Assembly: GCA_035285595.1 (NCBI GenBank)
Contig: JAYKGV010000054.1
Location: 1-64,000, forward strand
Source: VGJW01 sp035285595
Lineage (GTDB): Bacteria; Cyanobacteriota; Sericytochromatia; S15B-MN24; VGJW01
Direction of reading: 5' to 3'
Length of the DNA stretch: 64,000 nt
The notes below the pieces were generated by a model. That model saw only the letters and a list, made by a program, of their open reading frames with translations. It had not been told where the DNA came from and did not search any database. Every line of letters starts with the position of its first letter. The stretch's first letter is position 1. This document shows, piece after piece, positions 53,662 to 61,831 of this stretch. Position numbers and translations under genes: made by a program.

Positions 53662-54977
53662 ACGACCATCTCATTTCTCGCATCCTCTTGGACCGGAGTC
53701 AGCAGCTCTTCAAGGATCTGCTCAAGGCCCTCTCGTTGATCTTGGATATGGCGCTGGGGCACAAGCAGCAGCACTCGCTGCGCGTGGCCATCACCAGCGT
53801 CCAGACGGCTGCGAAGCTCGGCTTGTCGGCCGAGGTCCTGCGGGATGTCTTCTATGCCGGTCTGCTGCATGACCTCGGCGAAATTTGCCTTGATGAGTCC
53901 GAGCGGCTGGAGCTGATGCGGCTGTCCGATCAAGGAACCGTGCCTGAGATGTTGCGGCGCCATCCTACGGTGGGTGCCCAGATCTGCTCTCGCATTCCCA
54001 CCCTGGCAGGTGCGGCTGTTCTGATAGCACAGCATATGGAACGGCTCGACGGATCGGGTTATCCCGTGGGACTTAGAGGCTCGCAACTGTCATCGGCGGC
54101 TCAGGTCCTCGGACTCGTGAATGAACTGGACGAACTGGTCTTCCTCACCAGTCCTAGATTGGACATGGACCCTGCACGCAGGCAGCGCGAGGTGGCCTGG
54201 CGATGGCGCGGCCGCAAAGTTACGGAGGAGGTGGCTGACGCCTACCTCGAAGTGCAGAAGGAAGGGGCTTGGTCCGTCACGGCCTTTGCCGATCGTCACT
54301 GGCGGGAGCTCAAGCTGGATGTCCTCGATCTGGCCAGGCTCATCGATGTTCCCGCAGATGCCTTTGTCGAGAGCATCCTGCGGGTATTCGCAAGTGTCAT
54401 CGACGCGAAGCACGCCTACACCCATGGCCATAGTTGGCGGACGGCCGCCTATGGTCGTTTGTTGGCCCAGCATCTACGCTTGCCCGATGACAAAATCAAG
54501 CTCATTTATCATGCGGGACTGCTGCATGACGCCGGCAAAGTGGGTGTTCCCGGAACGATTCTGGATAATCCCGGAAAGCTGACGGAAGAAGAGTGGAATG
54601 TCATCCGTGAGCATCCCCGCAAGACCCGGATCATCCTTCAGGCCATCACAGGGCTGGAAGAACTCGCGGATGTGGCCGGATATCACCATGAGCGATATGA
54701 CGGCAGGGGGTACTTCAAGGGCTTGGCCGGAGATGAGATTCCGTATGGATCGAGGGTGCTTTCCGTAGCCGATACGTATGACGCGATGTGTTCGGACAGG
54801 GCTTATCGCAAGGCCTTGCCGCATCGTGTGGCGGTTGAGGAGATTCAGCGCTGGTCAGGGAAAATGTACGATCCCGAGATTGTCAGGCGCTTCCTCTCGA
54901 TAGCGGAAGCCGAGCTCGAAGAGATTCGTCACGGTTCTCCTGAGGATCTCGAGCGTCTCGGTAGTTGGTCGGGCTAG
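53658..54977 (+). CDS. Tandem HD-GYP protein
   Basis: A 439-residue cytosolic protein with two HD-GYP-type domains. The first (about 20-185) has YAGLLHDLGEI and HMERLDGSGYP. The second (about 225-420) has the fuller set: HGHSWRTAAYG, YHAGLLHDAGKVG, EHPRKTRIILQ, YHHERYDGRGYF and LSVADTYDAMCSDRAYR. HD-GYP enzymes hydrolyse cyclic di-GMP. In the second the GYP tripeptide reads GYF. No receiver or PAS domain is attached. The ATG overlaps the GH57 stop, so both are translated together. Which half is active cannot be decided by eye. Confidence 0.9.
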   Translation: MNDHLISRILLDRSQQLFKDLLKALSLILDMALGHKQQHSLRVAITSVQTAAKLGLSAEVLRDVFYAGLLHDLGEICLDESERLELMRLSDQGTVPEMLRRHPTVGAQICSRIPTLAGAAVLIAQHMERLDGSGYPVGLRGSQLSSAAQVLGLVNELDELVFLTSPRLDMDPARRQREVAWRWRGRKVTEEVADAYLEVQKEGAWSVTAFADRHWRELKLDVLDLARLIDVPADAFVESILRVFASVIDAKHAYTHGHSWRTAAYGRLLAQHLRLPDDKIKLIYHAGLLHDAGKVGVPGTILDNPGKLTEEEWNVIREHPRKTRIILQAITGLEELADVAGYHHERYDGRGYFKGLAGDEIPYGSRVLSVADTYDAMCSDRAYRKALPHRVAVEEIQRWSGKMYDPEIVRRFLSIAEAELEEIRHGSPEDLERLGSWSG

Positions 54978-54983
54978 GGGGCC

Positions 54984-55012
54984 TTGGCATGCCGCGGGTG
55001 GCGGCGTAGGAT
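54984..55012 (+). promoter_or_regulatory. Promoter of tRNA-Arg
   Basis: TTGGCA (54984-54989) and TAGGAT (55007-55012) are separated by exactly 17 bases, with five and four matches to the sigma-70 consensus. The tRNA begins 9 bases after the -10, so transcription starts at or close to its 5' end. Confidence 0.7.
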
Positions 55013-55020
55013 GGGAGCAG

Positions 55021-55094
55021 GCCCGTTTAGTTCAGTTGGATAGAACGCGACCGTCCTAAGGTTGATGTCGGGGGTTCGAGTCCCTCAGCGGGCG
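55021..55094 (+). tRNA. tRNA-Arg (anticodon CCT)
   Basis: It folds into a full cloverleaf of 74 bases. The acceptor stem is GCCCGTT with AGCGGGC, the D stem GTTC/GAAC, the anticodon stem CGACC/GGTTG with loop GTCCTAA, and the T arm GGGGG TTCGAGT CCCTC. The anticodon CCT reads AGG. The discriminator is G and CCA is not encoded. Position 32 is G rather than the usual pyrimidine. A promoter lies in front and an intrinsic terminator behind. Confidence 0.93.
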
Positions 55095-55101
55095 TATGAG
55101 G

Positions 55102-55140
55102 CGGGTTCCGTGCGGATGGCGGGACCCGTTCTCTTTTTTT
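55102..55140 (+). terminator. Intrinsic terminator of tRNA-Arg
   Basis: CGGGTTCC (55102-55109) pairs with GGGACCCG (55121-55128), 8 bp with one G-T, and is followed by TTCTCTTTTTTT (55129-55140). This is a classic rho-independent terminator 8 bases after the tRNA. Confidence 0.85.
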
Positions 55141-55234
55141 GTATATCCCGCCGGTACAAGAGACTTTCCCAAGTCTTGTATCGGTCATAACTCTGTAGAC
55201 GCAACCGGGCGTTCGGAGTCATCGACAAATAGGC

Positions 55235-55537
55235 ATGTCACATGTGCTGTCCGATGTTCTCAGACTTGCCCAGGGCCTGCAGGTCGTAGCCGTAGGTTGG
55301 CTTCAACGCCGGCAGCCGTCGATGGCAGACACTCTGGGGCGAGTCTCGGTCGAAGCCGAACCCCGAATGACACCCGATCGCTATGTGTCCTCTTCGAGCG
55401 TCGTGGCGCCATCCGACGAGGATAGACCTCCACTCCGGCTGTCGGCTTGGATACGCCAGTTGTGGCACGACGCTTCGGAAATTCTGCGGCGGGGCTGGAA
55501 TTTGTTGGCCGGCCAAGTCGAGCGAAGACCCATCTGA
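55235..55537 (+). CDS. Small hypothetical protein
   Basis: A possible 100-residue protein with no family I know. It has two amphipathic helical segments (LSDVLRLAQGLQVVAVGWLQ and LSAWIRQLWHDASEILRRGWN) around a Ser/Pro-rich middle, and no signal peptide. ATG 55235 lacks a clear ribosome site. It lies between the tRNA terminator and the propeller-like gene, 40 bases before the latter. It could be a chance open frame. Confidence 0.35.
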   Translation: MSHVLSDVLRLAQGLQVVAVGWLQRRQPSMADTLGRVSVEAEPRMTPDRYVSSSSVVAPSDEDRPPLRLSAWIRQLWHDASEILRRGWNLLAGQVERRPI

Positions 55538-55577
55538 AGATACGCTCCGGAATCGTGCCGCACAGGATCTCTAGGTC

Positions 55578-56540
55578 TTGAAGAAGACTCCCAACCTGTC
55601 ACTCGTGGGCTGCTTGTTGGTTTGTCTGGGGCTGCCCCCGGGGACGGAGTCTCCATCCCGGACTCCTGTGATGCGCTTTCCCATGGATGAAGTGTCCGGG
55701 CTAGCGCCCTCTCGGCGTTTTCCGGGGGTGTACTGGGCCATTCGTGATTCCGGTCCGGGAAATCGAGAAACATTGTTGGCGATCAGGATAGAGAACGGCC
55801 GGGCCAAGGCGTGGCCGGACGGTGCCCAAGTGCGAGTGCTGTCCGTGCAGGGAGCAACGAACCACGACTGGGAGGACCTCGCTCTCGATGAGGGCGGTCA
55901 GCTTTGGATTGCGGATACGGGAAACAACCGAGGCAACCGGAAAGATCTTGCCCTGCTGCGTGTTTCGGAACCGAACCCCTGGGAAGATAGGCAGGTCCAG
56001 GTGACCGAACAGTTGACCTTGCATTATCCGGATGCCCCGAGGGAGGGCCTGTCTTGGAATACCGAGGCCTTGTTCTTCCACGGGGGACGTGGCTGGTTGA
56101 TGACCAAGGAACCTACCCATGGCCTTTATCGGTTTTCGCTGCATCTGGTCGGAAGCGGCTCGGTCGTTCCAGAACGGATGGGCTCCCTGACCCCGCCCGC
56201 CGAGGGATTCCGGGGGTTGGTGACCGGCGCCGCCCTCTCTGACGACGGTCAACGTCTGGCGGTGTCGGCGGGCCGCCGACGCTTGTGGATCTATGATTCA
56301 CCTTCAAGGACCGAAGGCCGTGCCGTCACGATTCAGGAGATCGTATCGGCTGCTCCCAGATGGTCGGTTCCCTATGGCCCCGGCCAGTCTGAATGGCAGG
56401 TTGAAGCGGTCTGCTTCCGGCCCAAGAGCCATGACGTACTCGTGGCCGCAGAGGAGGGGCCGGTATGGTATTTACCGGCACTCACCTATGAGCAACCCTG
56501 GCTGCAGTCTCTTGACGCAGCCGCAGCTAACCCGCGTTAG
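55578..56540 (+). CDS. Secreted beta-propeller-like protein
   Basis: A 320-residue exported protein with an N-terminal signal (LSLVGCLLVCLGLPPG) that could also be a lipobox. The body follows a six-bladed-propeller series: SGLAPSRRFPGVYWAIRDSG, NHDWEDLALDEGGQLWIADTGNNRGNR, NTEALFFHGGRGWLMTKE, GAALSDDGQRLAVSAGRR and WQVEAVCFRPKSHDVLVAAEEG. The NHDWED and GNNRxNR motifs resemble SdiA-regulated and phytase-like propellers. The TTG start is used; no ATG is near. It overlaps the convergent EF-hand gene by 14 bases. Ligand unknown. Confidence 0.7.
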   Translation: MKKTPNLSLVGCLLVCLGLPPGTESPSRTPVMRFPMDEVSGLAPSRRFPGVYWAIRDSGPGNRETLLAIRIENGRAKAWPDGAQVRVLSVQGATNHDWEDLALDEGGQLWIADTGNNRGNRKDLALLRVSEPNPWEDRQVQVTEQLTLHYPDAPREGLSWNTEALFFHGGRGWLMTKEPTHGLYRFSLHLVGSGSVVPERMGSLTPPAEGFRGLVTGAALSDDGQRLAVSAGRRRLWIYDSPSRTEGRAVTIQEIVSAAPRWSVPYGPGQSEWQVEAVCFRPKSHDVLVAAEEGPVWYLPALTYEQPWLQSLDAAAANPR

Positions 56541-58272
56541 GTACCATGCTGAAGTCCGGCACCCCCTTCTTCAGCGGGTCGGGTTCCTCGATGACGTTTC
56601 CTCCCGGCACGAAGCCACCGTCACCGGCCAGCTTTTCAGTGTCGGGATCGGCACCGCCCACCGCTCCTCCGGCCAACTCCTCGGCGGAGATAAAGCCATC
56701 GCGGTTGAGGTCCAGACCCTCTGTCCTAGGTCTTGCATTGCCGCCGGGTGCCACGTTGCTCCCGCCCATCGTCGCATCCTCTTCGGGTGCTGCAGTACCG
56801 CCACCAAGACCACCCAAACGAGCGAGGAGGTCGGCCACCAGGTTTGCAGTTTCTGGATTCAGTCCACCCCCACCGCCAATGGGTGCACTCCTGTCGACGG
56901 CTGCGCCCCCGCCGCCAATGGGTGCATTCCTGTCGACGGCTGCGCCCCCACCGCCAATGGGTGCATTCCCGTCGACGGCTGCGCCCCCGCCGCCAATGGG
57001 TGCATTCCTGTCGACGGCTGCGCCCCCGCCGCCAATGGGTGCACTCCTGTCGACGGCTGCGCCCCCACCGCCAATGGGTGCATTCCTGTCGACGGCTGCG
57101 CCCCCACCGCCGATGGGTGCATTCCTGTCGACGGCTGCGCCCCCGCCGCCGATGGGTGCATTCCTGTCGACGGCTGCGCCCCCGCCGCCGATACCTCGGC
57201 CAACGCCTGCCCCGCCGACATTTTGTGGAGTGGCTCGATTGACGGTCCCACCGGCACCTCTACCGACGCCATTGCCCACACCATCACCGACGCCATTGCC
57301 TATGCCTATGCCGTTCCCCACACCATTGCCGCCACCGTTGCCTACGCCCCTACCCCGGCCTATCGCCGCCTGCTGGTTCCTGCCAATTCCATTTTTGCCC
57401 TGCTGCCCTGCTGCCCGGGCATTCTCGGCCGCATCCGTGGAACCCGCGCCAGCACCTGCACCAGGCGCGTCGGGTGCATCCTTGACCGGGGCCAGCACAT
57501 CGTCCGGACCTGCCAGATACTCTTCGAGACTCACGCTGCCGTTGCCGTCGGTATCCACACGAGACAAGGCCTCAGCGGAAATCTCAGTGCCCGAGAGGAC
57601 CTCGTCAGAGTTGACGTCGGCATCCTTGAAGCGAGCTTCGCGGACTTCCCGCTCCCGCCCCGCCAGGAACTCCGGCTTGGAAATGCGACCGTCTCCATCG
57701 GTGTCATAGCCCTTGTCCTTGAAGCCTTCGCTTTCCTGACCACTCAGAAATCCGTCCTTGTTGCCATCCATCCCGTCGAACAACTTGGAGGGATCGATGT
57801 GCTTGGTGTGGAATCGTTCGAGCTCGGACTTGGTGATGCGGCCGTCCTTGTTTTCGTCTGCCCCGGCGATGCTTCTGTGGATTTCCTTGCCCGTCAGCAC
57901 ACCGTCGCGGTTGCGATCCTGTTGTCTCATCTGGACATCGGCCCGCTTCTGACCCCGAGCCAGCATGAACTCTTCCTTGGTGACTTTCTTGTCCCCATTG
58001 AGATCCATGGCCGCCTGGGCCCTGCCGACTTCCCTGCCCGTCAATACGCCATCACGATTACGATCCAAACGAGCAAAGGCACGTTCGTCCAGTTTGACGG
58101 CACTCGGATTACCTCTGACCCCAAAGTTCCTGACGTCGGAACGCGACAAGGGTGCTGGCTTGTTCTCAGCGTTAGGGGCTGCCTTTGCAGCAGGCCCAGA
58201 CTGAGCCGCATTGAGCTGTCCCGTGCCGCCGGCACGACGTCCATTGGGCTGGTTGCCTAGAGCCTTGACCAA
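56527..58272 (-). CDS. EF-hand protein with Gly-rich 13-residue repeats
   Basis: A 581-residue protein. Eight EF-hand-like loops occupy about residues 70-245 (DRNRDGVLTGRE, DLNGDKKVTKEE, DRNRDGVLTGKE, DENKDGRITKSE, DGNKDGFLSGQE, DTDGDGRISKPE, DVNSDEVLSGTE, DTDGNGSVSLEE), and a ninth (DLNRDGFISAEE) lies near the C-terminus. Between them are a Gly/Asn/Val-rich stretch and eight copies of GGGGAAVDRNAPI. The TTG start has AGGAG 7 bases upstream; ATG 58293 has none. No signal peptide is visible. It looks like a calcium-responsive structural or surface protein; the role is unknown. Confidence 0.85.
   Translation of the reverse strand: MVKALGNQPNGRRAGGTGQLNAAQSGPAAKAAPNAENKPAPLSRSDVRNFGVRGNPSAVKLDERAFARLDRNRDGVLTGREVGRAQAAMDLNGDKKVTKEEFMLARGQKRADVQMRQQDRNRDGVLTGKEIHRSIAGADENKDGRITKSELERFHTKHIDPSKLFDGMDGNKDGFLSGQESEGFKDKGYDTDGDGRISKPEFLAGREREVREARFKDADVNSDEVLSGTEISAEALSRVDTDGNGSVSLEEYLAGPDDVLAPVKDAPDAPGAGAGAGSTDAAENARAAGQQGKNGIGRNQQAAIGRGRGVGNGGGNGVGNGIGIGNGVGDGVGNGVGRGAGGTVNRATPQNVGGAGVGRGIGGGGAAVDRNAPIGGGGAAVDRNAPIGGGGAAVDRNAPIGGGGAAVDRSAPIGGGGAAVDRNAPIGGGGAAVDGNAPIGGGGAAVDRNAPIGGGGAAVDRSAPIGGGGGLNPETANLVADLLARLGGLGGGTAAPEEDATMGGSNVAPGGNARPRTEGLDLNRDGFISAEELAGGAVGGADPDTEKLAGDGGFVPGGNVIEEPDPLKKGVPDFSMVPNAG
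56872..57190. repeat. 39-bp minisatellite, eight in-frame units
   Basis: Eight near-identical 39-base units lie head to tail inside the EF-hand gene, each encoding GGGGAAVDRNAPI with rare RS or GN changes. Unit length is a multiple of three, so unit gain or loss keeps the frame. Units differ at a few synonymous sites, so the array is not a perfect recent expansion. Confidence 0.95.
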
Positions 58273-58301
58273 GGGAATTCTCCTGCGGAACATCCGACCC
58301 G

Positions 58302-58337
58302 TTAAGAGGTTTGTTACTGTATCGTGTCACCTCTTAA
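58302..58337 (-). promoter_or_regulatory. Perfect 9-bp inverted repeat upstream of the EF-hand gene
   Basis: TTAAGAGGT (58302-58310) and ACCTCTTAA (58329-58337) are perfect inverted repeats, 27 bases apart start to start, about 30 bases upstream of the gene's TTG. The spacing of about two and a half helical turns and the AT-rich arms in a GC-rich region fit an operator. A GATACAGT stretch between the arms could be part of a -10. Confidence 0.45.
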
Positions 58338-58463
58338 ACGAGGTGGGAGGGAGTGCGCAAGGCACGTTGGTTCCGAGATCTCCGACGACCCTCCGGTCTC
58401 CACGAGTTTGCTTTCCAGGTCGTAGCCGCGTCGGAGGTTCAGGGGCCCGATCTGGGGTGTGTG

Positions 58464-58492
58464 GGACTTCGCGTGAAGTCCTGAGTCATGAC
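58464..58492. other. Hairpin plus short palindrome in the xseB-EF-hand spacer
   Basis: GGACTTC (58464-58470), loop GCGT, and GAAGTCC (58475-58481) form a perfect 7-bp hairpin, followed by the palindrome AGTCATGACT (58483-58492). It lies in the 317-base stretch between xseB and the EF-hand gene, in which I see no other gene. Without a U-tract it is at best a weak terminator or a binding site. Confidence 0.35.
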
Positions 58493-58609
58493 TGGATCAC
58501 TTGCGAAAGCTTCTCCGCTCCCCCAGCGAGGTTCCTTCCCCTCAGGGCGACGCGCCTCGTCTGGACCTATGCCCGCAACCTCTGCCTGCAGGCGGAGCCG
58601 CCCCGTACC

Positions 58610-58840
58610 TCAGCCGTTGGCTTCAGGTTGTTCGCCCTCGAGTACGGCCAGGGTCTTGCCAACTTCCTTTTCTACTACCGTGAGACGCTGCTGGCAGAAG
58701 GAGAGGAGCTCAGCCGCACGTCTGGTCTTGGCGGGCAGGGCATCGACTTCGAGGTCTTTTGCTTGCTCGAGCTGGTGCACCAGCTCGCCGAGTTCGGCAA
58801 ATGCCTGTCTGTAAGTTAGGGTGGGGTCGAGTTCGTTCAA
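58610..58840 (-). CDS. xseB: Exodeoxyribonuclease VII small subunit
   Basis: A 76-residue helical subunit that caps and activates XseA. LTYRQAFAELGELVHQLEQAKDLEVDAL with later LSFCQQRLTVVEKEVGKTLAVLEG follow the family pattern. The ATG overlaps the xseA stop by 4 bases. Confidence 0.93.
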   Translation of the reverse strand: MNELDPTLTYRQAFAELGELVHQLEQAKDLEVDALPAKTRRAAELLSFCQQRLTVVEKEVGKTLAVLEGEQPEANG

Positions 58841-60402
58841 GTTGAGTCCCCCTGAGGATGGAGGTTGGTGATTGTAGCCGTTGCCGTACCGTCGGTCAGC
58901 TGCAGCGTGACCCTGTCGTCGAGGGCGAGATCCCTGAGGCGTGTCCTTGGTTTGCCGTCCCGCCCCAGCAGCCGCGCATAGCCCAGCCGCAGGGGCCGAT
59001 CGGGGTCGGCGCTCCTTAGCCTCGCGGTCACAAGGTCGAGGGCCCCGCGTTCGCGCTCGAGCCGCAGCCGGGTGGTCTCAAGTAGACGGGTACGTTCCAG
59101 CAAAGTCCGCTGCCGTGAAATTTCTCGCTGGAGACCTTGGGCGATCAGGTCGCGACGTCGGAGCAGCTGCCCACGTTCTCGTTCCAGTACTCCCCCGAGG
59201 CGTTGCAGGTTTCGTCCCAGCCTGCCGCGCAAATCGTCCCGGGCGAGCACGGCCATCCGGACCAGCTGGTGTGCGGCGTCCGTGGGGGTCTTGCAGGGCA
59301 GGGCGGCCACCATGTCCGCGAGGTGGACGTCGGGTTCGTGCCCGAGACCTGTCACGACCGGGACAGCGCAACGGGCGATGGCTTCGCCGATGGCCAACGC
59401 ATTGAAGCACGCCAGGGAGGAGGCGCTACCACCTCCTCGGATGAGTGCCACCACGTCAGGCCCGTGCGAGGCCAAGGCCGCAAGTGCGGCAGGCACCTCG
59501 GACTCAGCCGTGTCCCCTTGCACCGATGCTGGATGAAAGATCAAGGTGAAGGGCAGCCCTGCCTCCTTGAGGACCTTGGTGAAGTCCTCATAGCCGAAGC
59601 CCGCGCGAGTCGAGACGATCCCGACCACCAAGGGCAACGCCGGGAAGGGCCGTTCACGGTTCAGCCGGGTCAGCCCGTTTTTCTCGAGCTGGCGAAACCT
59701 GATCTCCCTGATCCGATCCCCCGCTTCCGTCAGGGTGGGGTCCGCCTCTTCCACGATGAGCTGCAGCTTGCCCCGATAGAGTTCTACCTTGCAGCGCAGG
59801 CGTACTTTGTCATCCTCTGCCAGATGGATGCCACGGTCAGCATAGATCTCAAGAAGTCGCTTCGTCTGGCTAGACCAGATGACGGCCGAAATTTCCTCGC
59901 CCTGAGCCGATTTCGGATCGTCCACCAAGGTGAAGTAACAGTGGCCTTTGGCATTCGGGCCTCGCCAGTTGCGAAGGTGCGCCGCAATCCATACGGATGC
60001 CCCCGAGAAGGCCTCGTCAACGGCGATCTTGACCCGCCGATGGATCGAGGCCACGGACGAGTCGGATGGGCCGAGGGTATGCACCGGGGCTGAGGGTACG
60101 CTCATGTCCGGATTCGTGGGTGTGGCGACCTTGTCAGATCTTTGCGCCAGCCAGGTTTCGGCCGCGGGACGAAGAGACACGCCCAGCGGCACCAAGACCT
60201 CGAGAACGAGATCCGCGGCATGCGGAGGCAGCAGCCACAACTTGCGGTCGCCGTCGAAAATTCTACCCGGCATCCCCTTTATCGCCGGCAGGACCTTGGC
60301 GAAGCCTACCGGTCCGGTCACGGCCACCGTCAGCCGCCCTCGTCCTTCGTCCCAGTCGAGGTAACCGCTGGGAGCGCCCTGATTGATCACGTACGTTCTC
60401 AT
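58837..60402 (-). CDS. xseA: Exodeoxyribonuclease VII large subunit with HARP-like N-terminal domain
   Basis: A 521-residue nuclease subunit, about 65 residues longer than the E. coli protein. The core shows an OB-fold (VWIAAHLRNWRGPNAKGHCYFTLVDD), the catalytic domain with GIVSTRAGFGYEDF, LIRGGGSASSLACFN, VVTGLGHEPDVHLADMVA and KTPTDAAHQLV, and the long coiled coil with the C-terminal beta part. The extra N-terminal segment (1-80) contains LPAIKGMPGRIFDGDRKLWLLP, which resembles the HARP/annealing-helicase motif of SMARCAL1-like proteins. The start at 60402 gives exactly this domain. It is divergent from the phosphoribosyltransferase gene. Confidence 0.92.
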   Translation of the reverse strand: MRTYVINQGAPSGYLDWDEGRGRLTVAVTGPVGFAKVLPAIKGMPGRIFDGDRKLWLLPPHAADLVLEVLVPLGVSLRPAAETWLAQRSDKVATPTNPDMSVPSAPVHTLGPSDSSVASIHRRVKIAVDEAFSGASVWIAAHLRNWRGPNAKGHCYFTLVDDPKSAQGEEISAVIWSSQTKRLLEIYADRGIHLAEDDKVRLRCKVELYRGKLQLIVEEADPTLTEAGDRIREIRFRQLEKNGLTRLNRERPFPALPLVVGIVSTRAGFGYEDFTKVLKEAGLPFTLIFHPASVQGDTAESEVPAALAALASHGPDVVALIRGGGSASSLACFNALAIGEAIARCAVPVVTGLGHEPDVHLADMVAALPCKTPTDAAHQLVRMAVLARDDLRGRLGRNLQRLGGVLERERGQLLRRRDLIAQGLQREISRQRTLLERTRLLETTRLRLERERGALDLVTARLRSADPDRPLRLGYARLLGRDGKPRTRLRDLALDDRVTLQLTDGTATATITNLHPQGDST

Positions 60403-60481
60403 GCCCGCTTCCGGGAATTTCGTGCCTCGCGACGAAGCCTGGCTTGCGCGTGGCGTGCAAGCTTGCGCGAAGGGGGTGTGT

Positions 60482-61168
60482 ATGGCAGAGCAAGACATGG
60501 TGCGCTACTCCGACAGGGCGGAGGCCGGAGCCCTGCTGGCTGCGGGTGCGGAGGGCCATCTTGGCCGAGTTGATCTGGTGGTGGGAGCCGCGCGGGGCGG
60601 GGTTGTCGTGGCGGCTCCCGTGGCCGCGACCCTCGCCGTACCTCTCGATGTCCGGGTGGTTCGGAAGCTGGGAGCGCCCGGGCAGCCGGAACGAGCCATC
60701 GGAGCCGTGACCCCGGAAGGAGTGGTCCGCTGGCTTGAGGGCGAGCCCCTCCTCCCGGAGCCTGCGATGCGCACGGTCCTGCTCGATGCCTGCGCGCGCG
60801 AGGCTCGAGAACGGGAGGCCCTCTACCGTTCGGAGGTACCGCGCCTTTCGGTGAGTGGGCTGCGTGTCCTGCTGGTCGACGACGGCGTGGCGACCGGTGC
60901 CACGGTGATGGCACTGGTGGAGGGCTTGCGCCGTGAAGGTGCCGCTGCGGTGCTTCTGACGTTGCCCGTGGCGCCGCCAGAGACCGCTGCACTGTTGGAA
61001 CCTTCCGTCGAGGGGATGTGGATCCCTCATCAGCCGCAGGGTCTCTGGGCCGTGGGCATGGCCTACGAAAACTTTCGAACGGTCACTGATCTTGAGGTGC
61101 TTGCTTGTCTGCGGGAAGCGCGGAGTCGTCAGGAGGGCCCCTCAAGCCGCCCGCCCGAGGCCGCCTGA
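60482..61168 (+). CDS. Phosphoribosyltransferase family protein
   Basis: A 228-residue type I PRTase. RYSDRAEAGALLA near the N-terminus, VVGAARGGVVVAAPVAATL, and the PRPP loop VLLVDDGVATGATVMALVEGL are typical of the stand-alone ComF/Rv0571c-like group. AAGGGGG lies 5 bases before ATG 60482. It converges on and overlaps by 27 bases a dienelactone-hydrolase-like gene; in other bacteria the two domains are often adjacent or fused. The substrate is unknown. Confidence 0.87.
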   Translation: MAEQDMVRYSDRAEAGALLAAGAEGHLGRVDLVVGAARGGVVVAAPVAATLAVPLDVRVVRKLGAPGQPERAIGAVTPEGVVRWLEGEPLLPEPAMRTVLLDACAREAREREALYRSEVPRLSVSGLRVLLVDDGVATGATVMALVEGLRREGAAAVLLTLPVAPPETAALLEPSVEGMWIPHQPQGLWAVGMAYENFRTVTDLEVLACLREARSRQEGPSSRPPEAA

Positions 61169-61831
61169 AAGAGGGACCAACCAGCGAGCGATGGCTCGCG
61201 CCAAGGCATGTTCCCTGTCTTGGCTTCGCGGCAGCCGCAGCAGGTCGCAGCGGCCGGGCAGCCGCCGCTGTGCCCTGCGATTGAGGTCCAACAGGGGAGT
61301 GTCTTCCTCATCCACGGCGAGGAGGACAGGACATCGCACGTGACCGAGGGCAGCCCCGGCCAAGTCCGGTCGACCTTGCCAACTGACGAGGCCGGCCATA
61401 CGGCCCGGAAGCGCTGCGGCGCAAATCAATCCGGCTGCTGCGGCGTGGCCCGCGGCCACGACCACCCATGGCCGCCGCGCCAGTCGAGGGTCGTCGCGAA
61501 AGGCGCGCAGCAGATGAGCCAGCCTTCCTGCCAGCAGGTTGCAGTCGTGGGTCAGGTGCTGGGTATGTCGCTCGCTGGCCACCTCTTCCGGCGTCAGCAG
61601 GCTGACGGATACCAGAGTCCACGATCTTTGCGTGCCGCCTTCCACTATCACGTCCCGCGCGATGCGCACCGGCCCCGGACGGGCTCGGGGATCCTCCCCG
61701 GAAGCGAGGGCGAGAAGGGCAGGCGCCTCCGGGTCTCCCAGCTCCCAGGCACCTTCTTCCGGATAGGTCTCGAGGCAAACGGCCCCTGCGGGCCAGGTCC
61801 GTGCGCCTTGCTGGGATGCTCGAGCGTCCAT
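61142..61831 (-). CDS. Dienelactone-hydrolase-like protein, catalytic Ser replaced
   Basis: A 229-residue alpha/beta-hydrolase-like protein of the group associated with PRTases. Landmarks are HDCNLLAGRLAHLLRAF, GRMAGLVSWQGRPDLAG, VRCPVLLAVDEEDTPLLDLNRRA and the late LLRLPRSQDREHAL. The usual GASTGAAAAL elbow reads GHAAAAGLI, so the nucleophile Ser is Ala, and no other Ser takes its place. It is probably inactive or has another role. AAGGAGG lies 4-5 bases before ATG 61831. Confidence 0.75.
   Translation of the reverse strand: MDARASQQGARTWPAGAVCLETYPEEGAWELGDPEAPALLALASGEDPRARPGPVRIARDVIVEGGTQRSWTLVSVSLLTPEEVASERHTQHLTHDCNLLAGRLAHLLRAFRDDPRLARRPWVVVAAGHAAAAGLICAAALPGRMAGLVSWQGRPDLAGAALGHVRCPVLLAVDEEDTPLLDLNRRAQRRLPGRCDLLRLPRSQDREHALARAIARWLVPLSGGLGRAA

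Noticed and set aside
56872..57190. The repeat array as a possible CRISPR
   Set aside because: Units are 39 bases head to tail with no spacers and encode an in-frame protein repeat.
56293..58260. Long plus-strand open frames (about 655 and 387 codons) opposite the EF-hand gene
   Set aside because: Their Cys/Pro/Ala-rich repeats are the antisense of the Gly-rich minisatellite; the minus frame has the EF-hands and a ribosome site.
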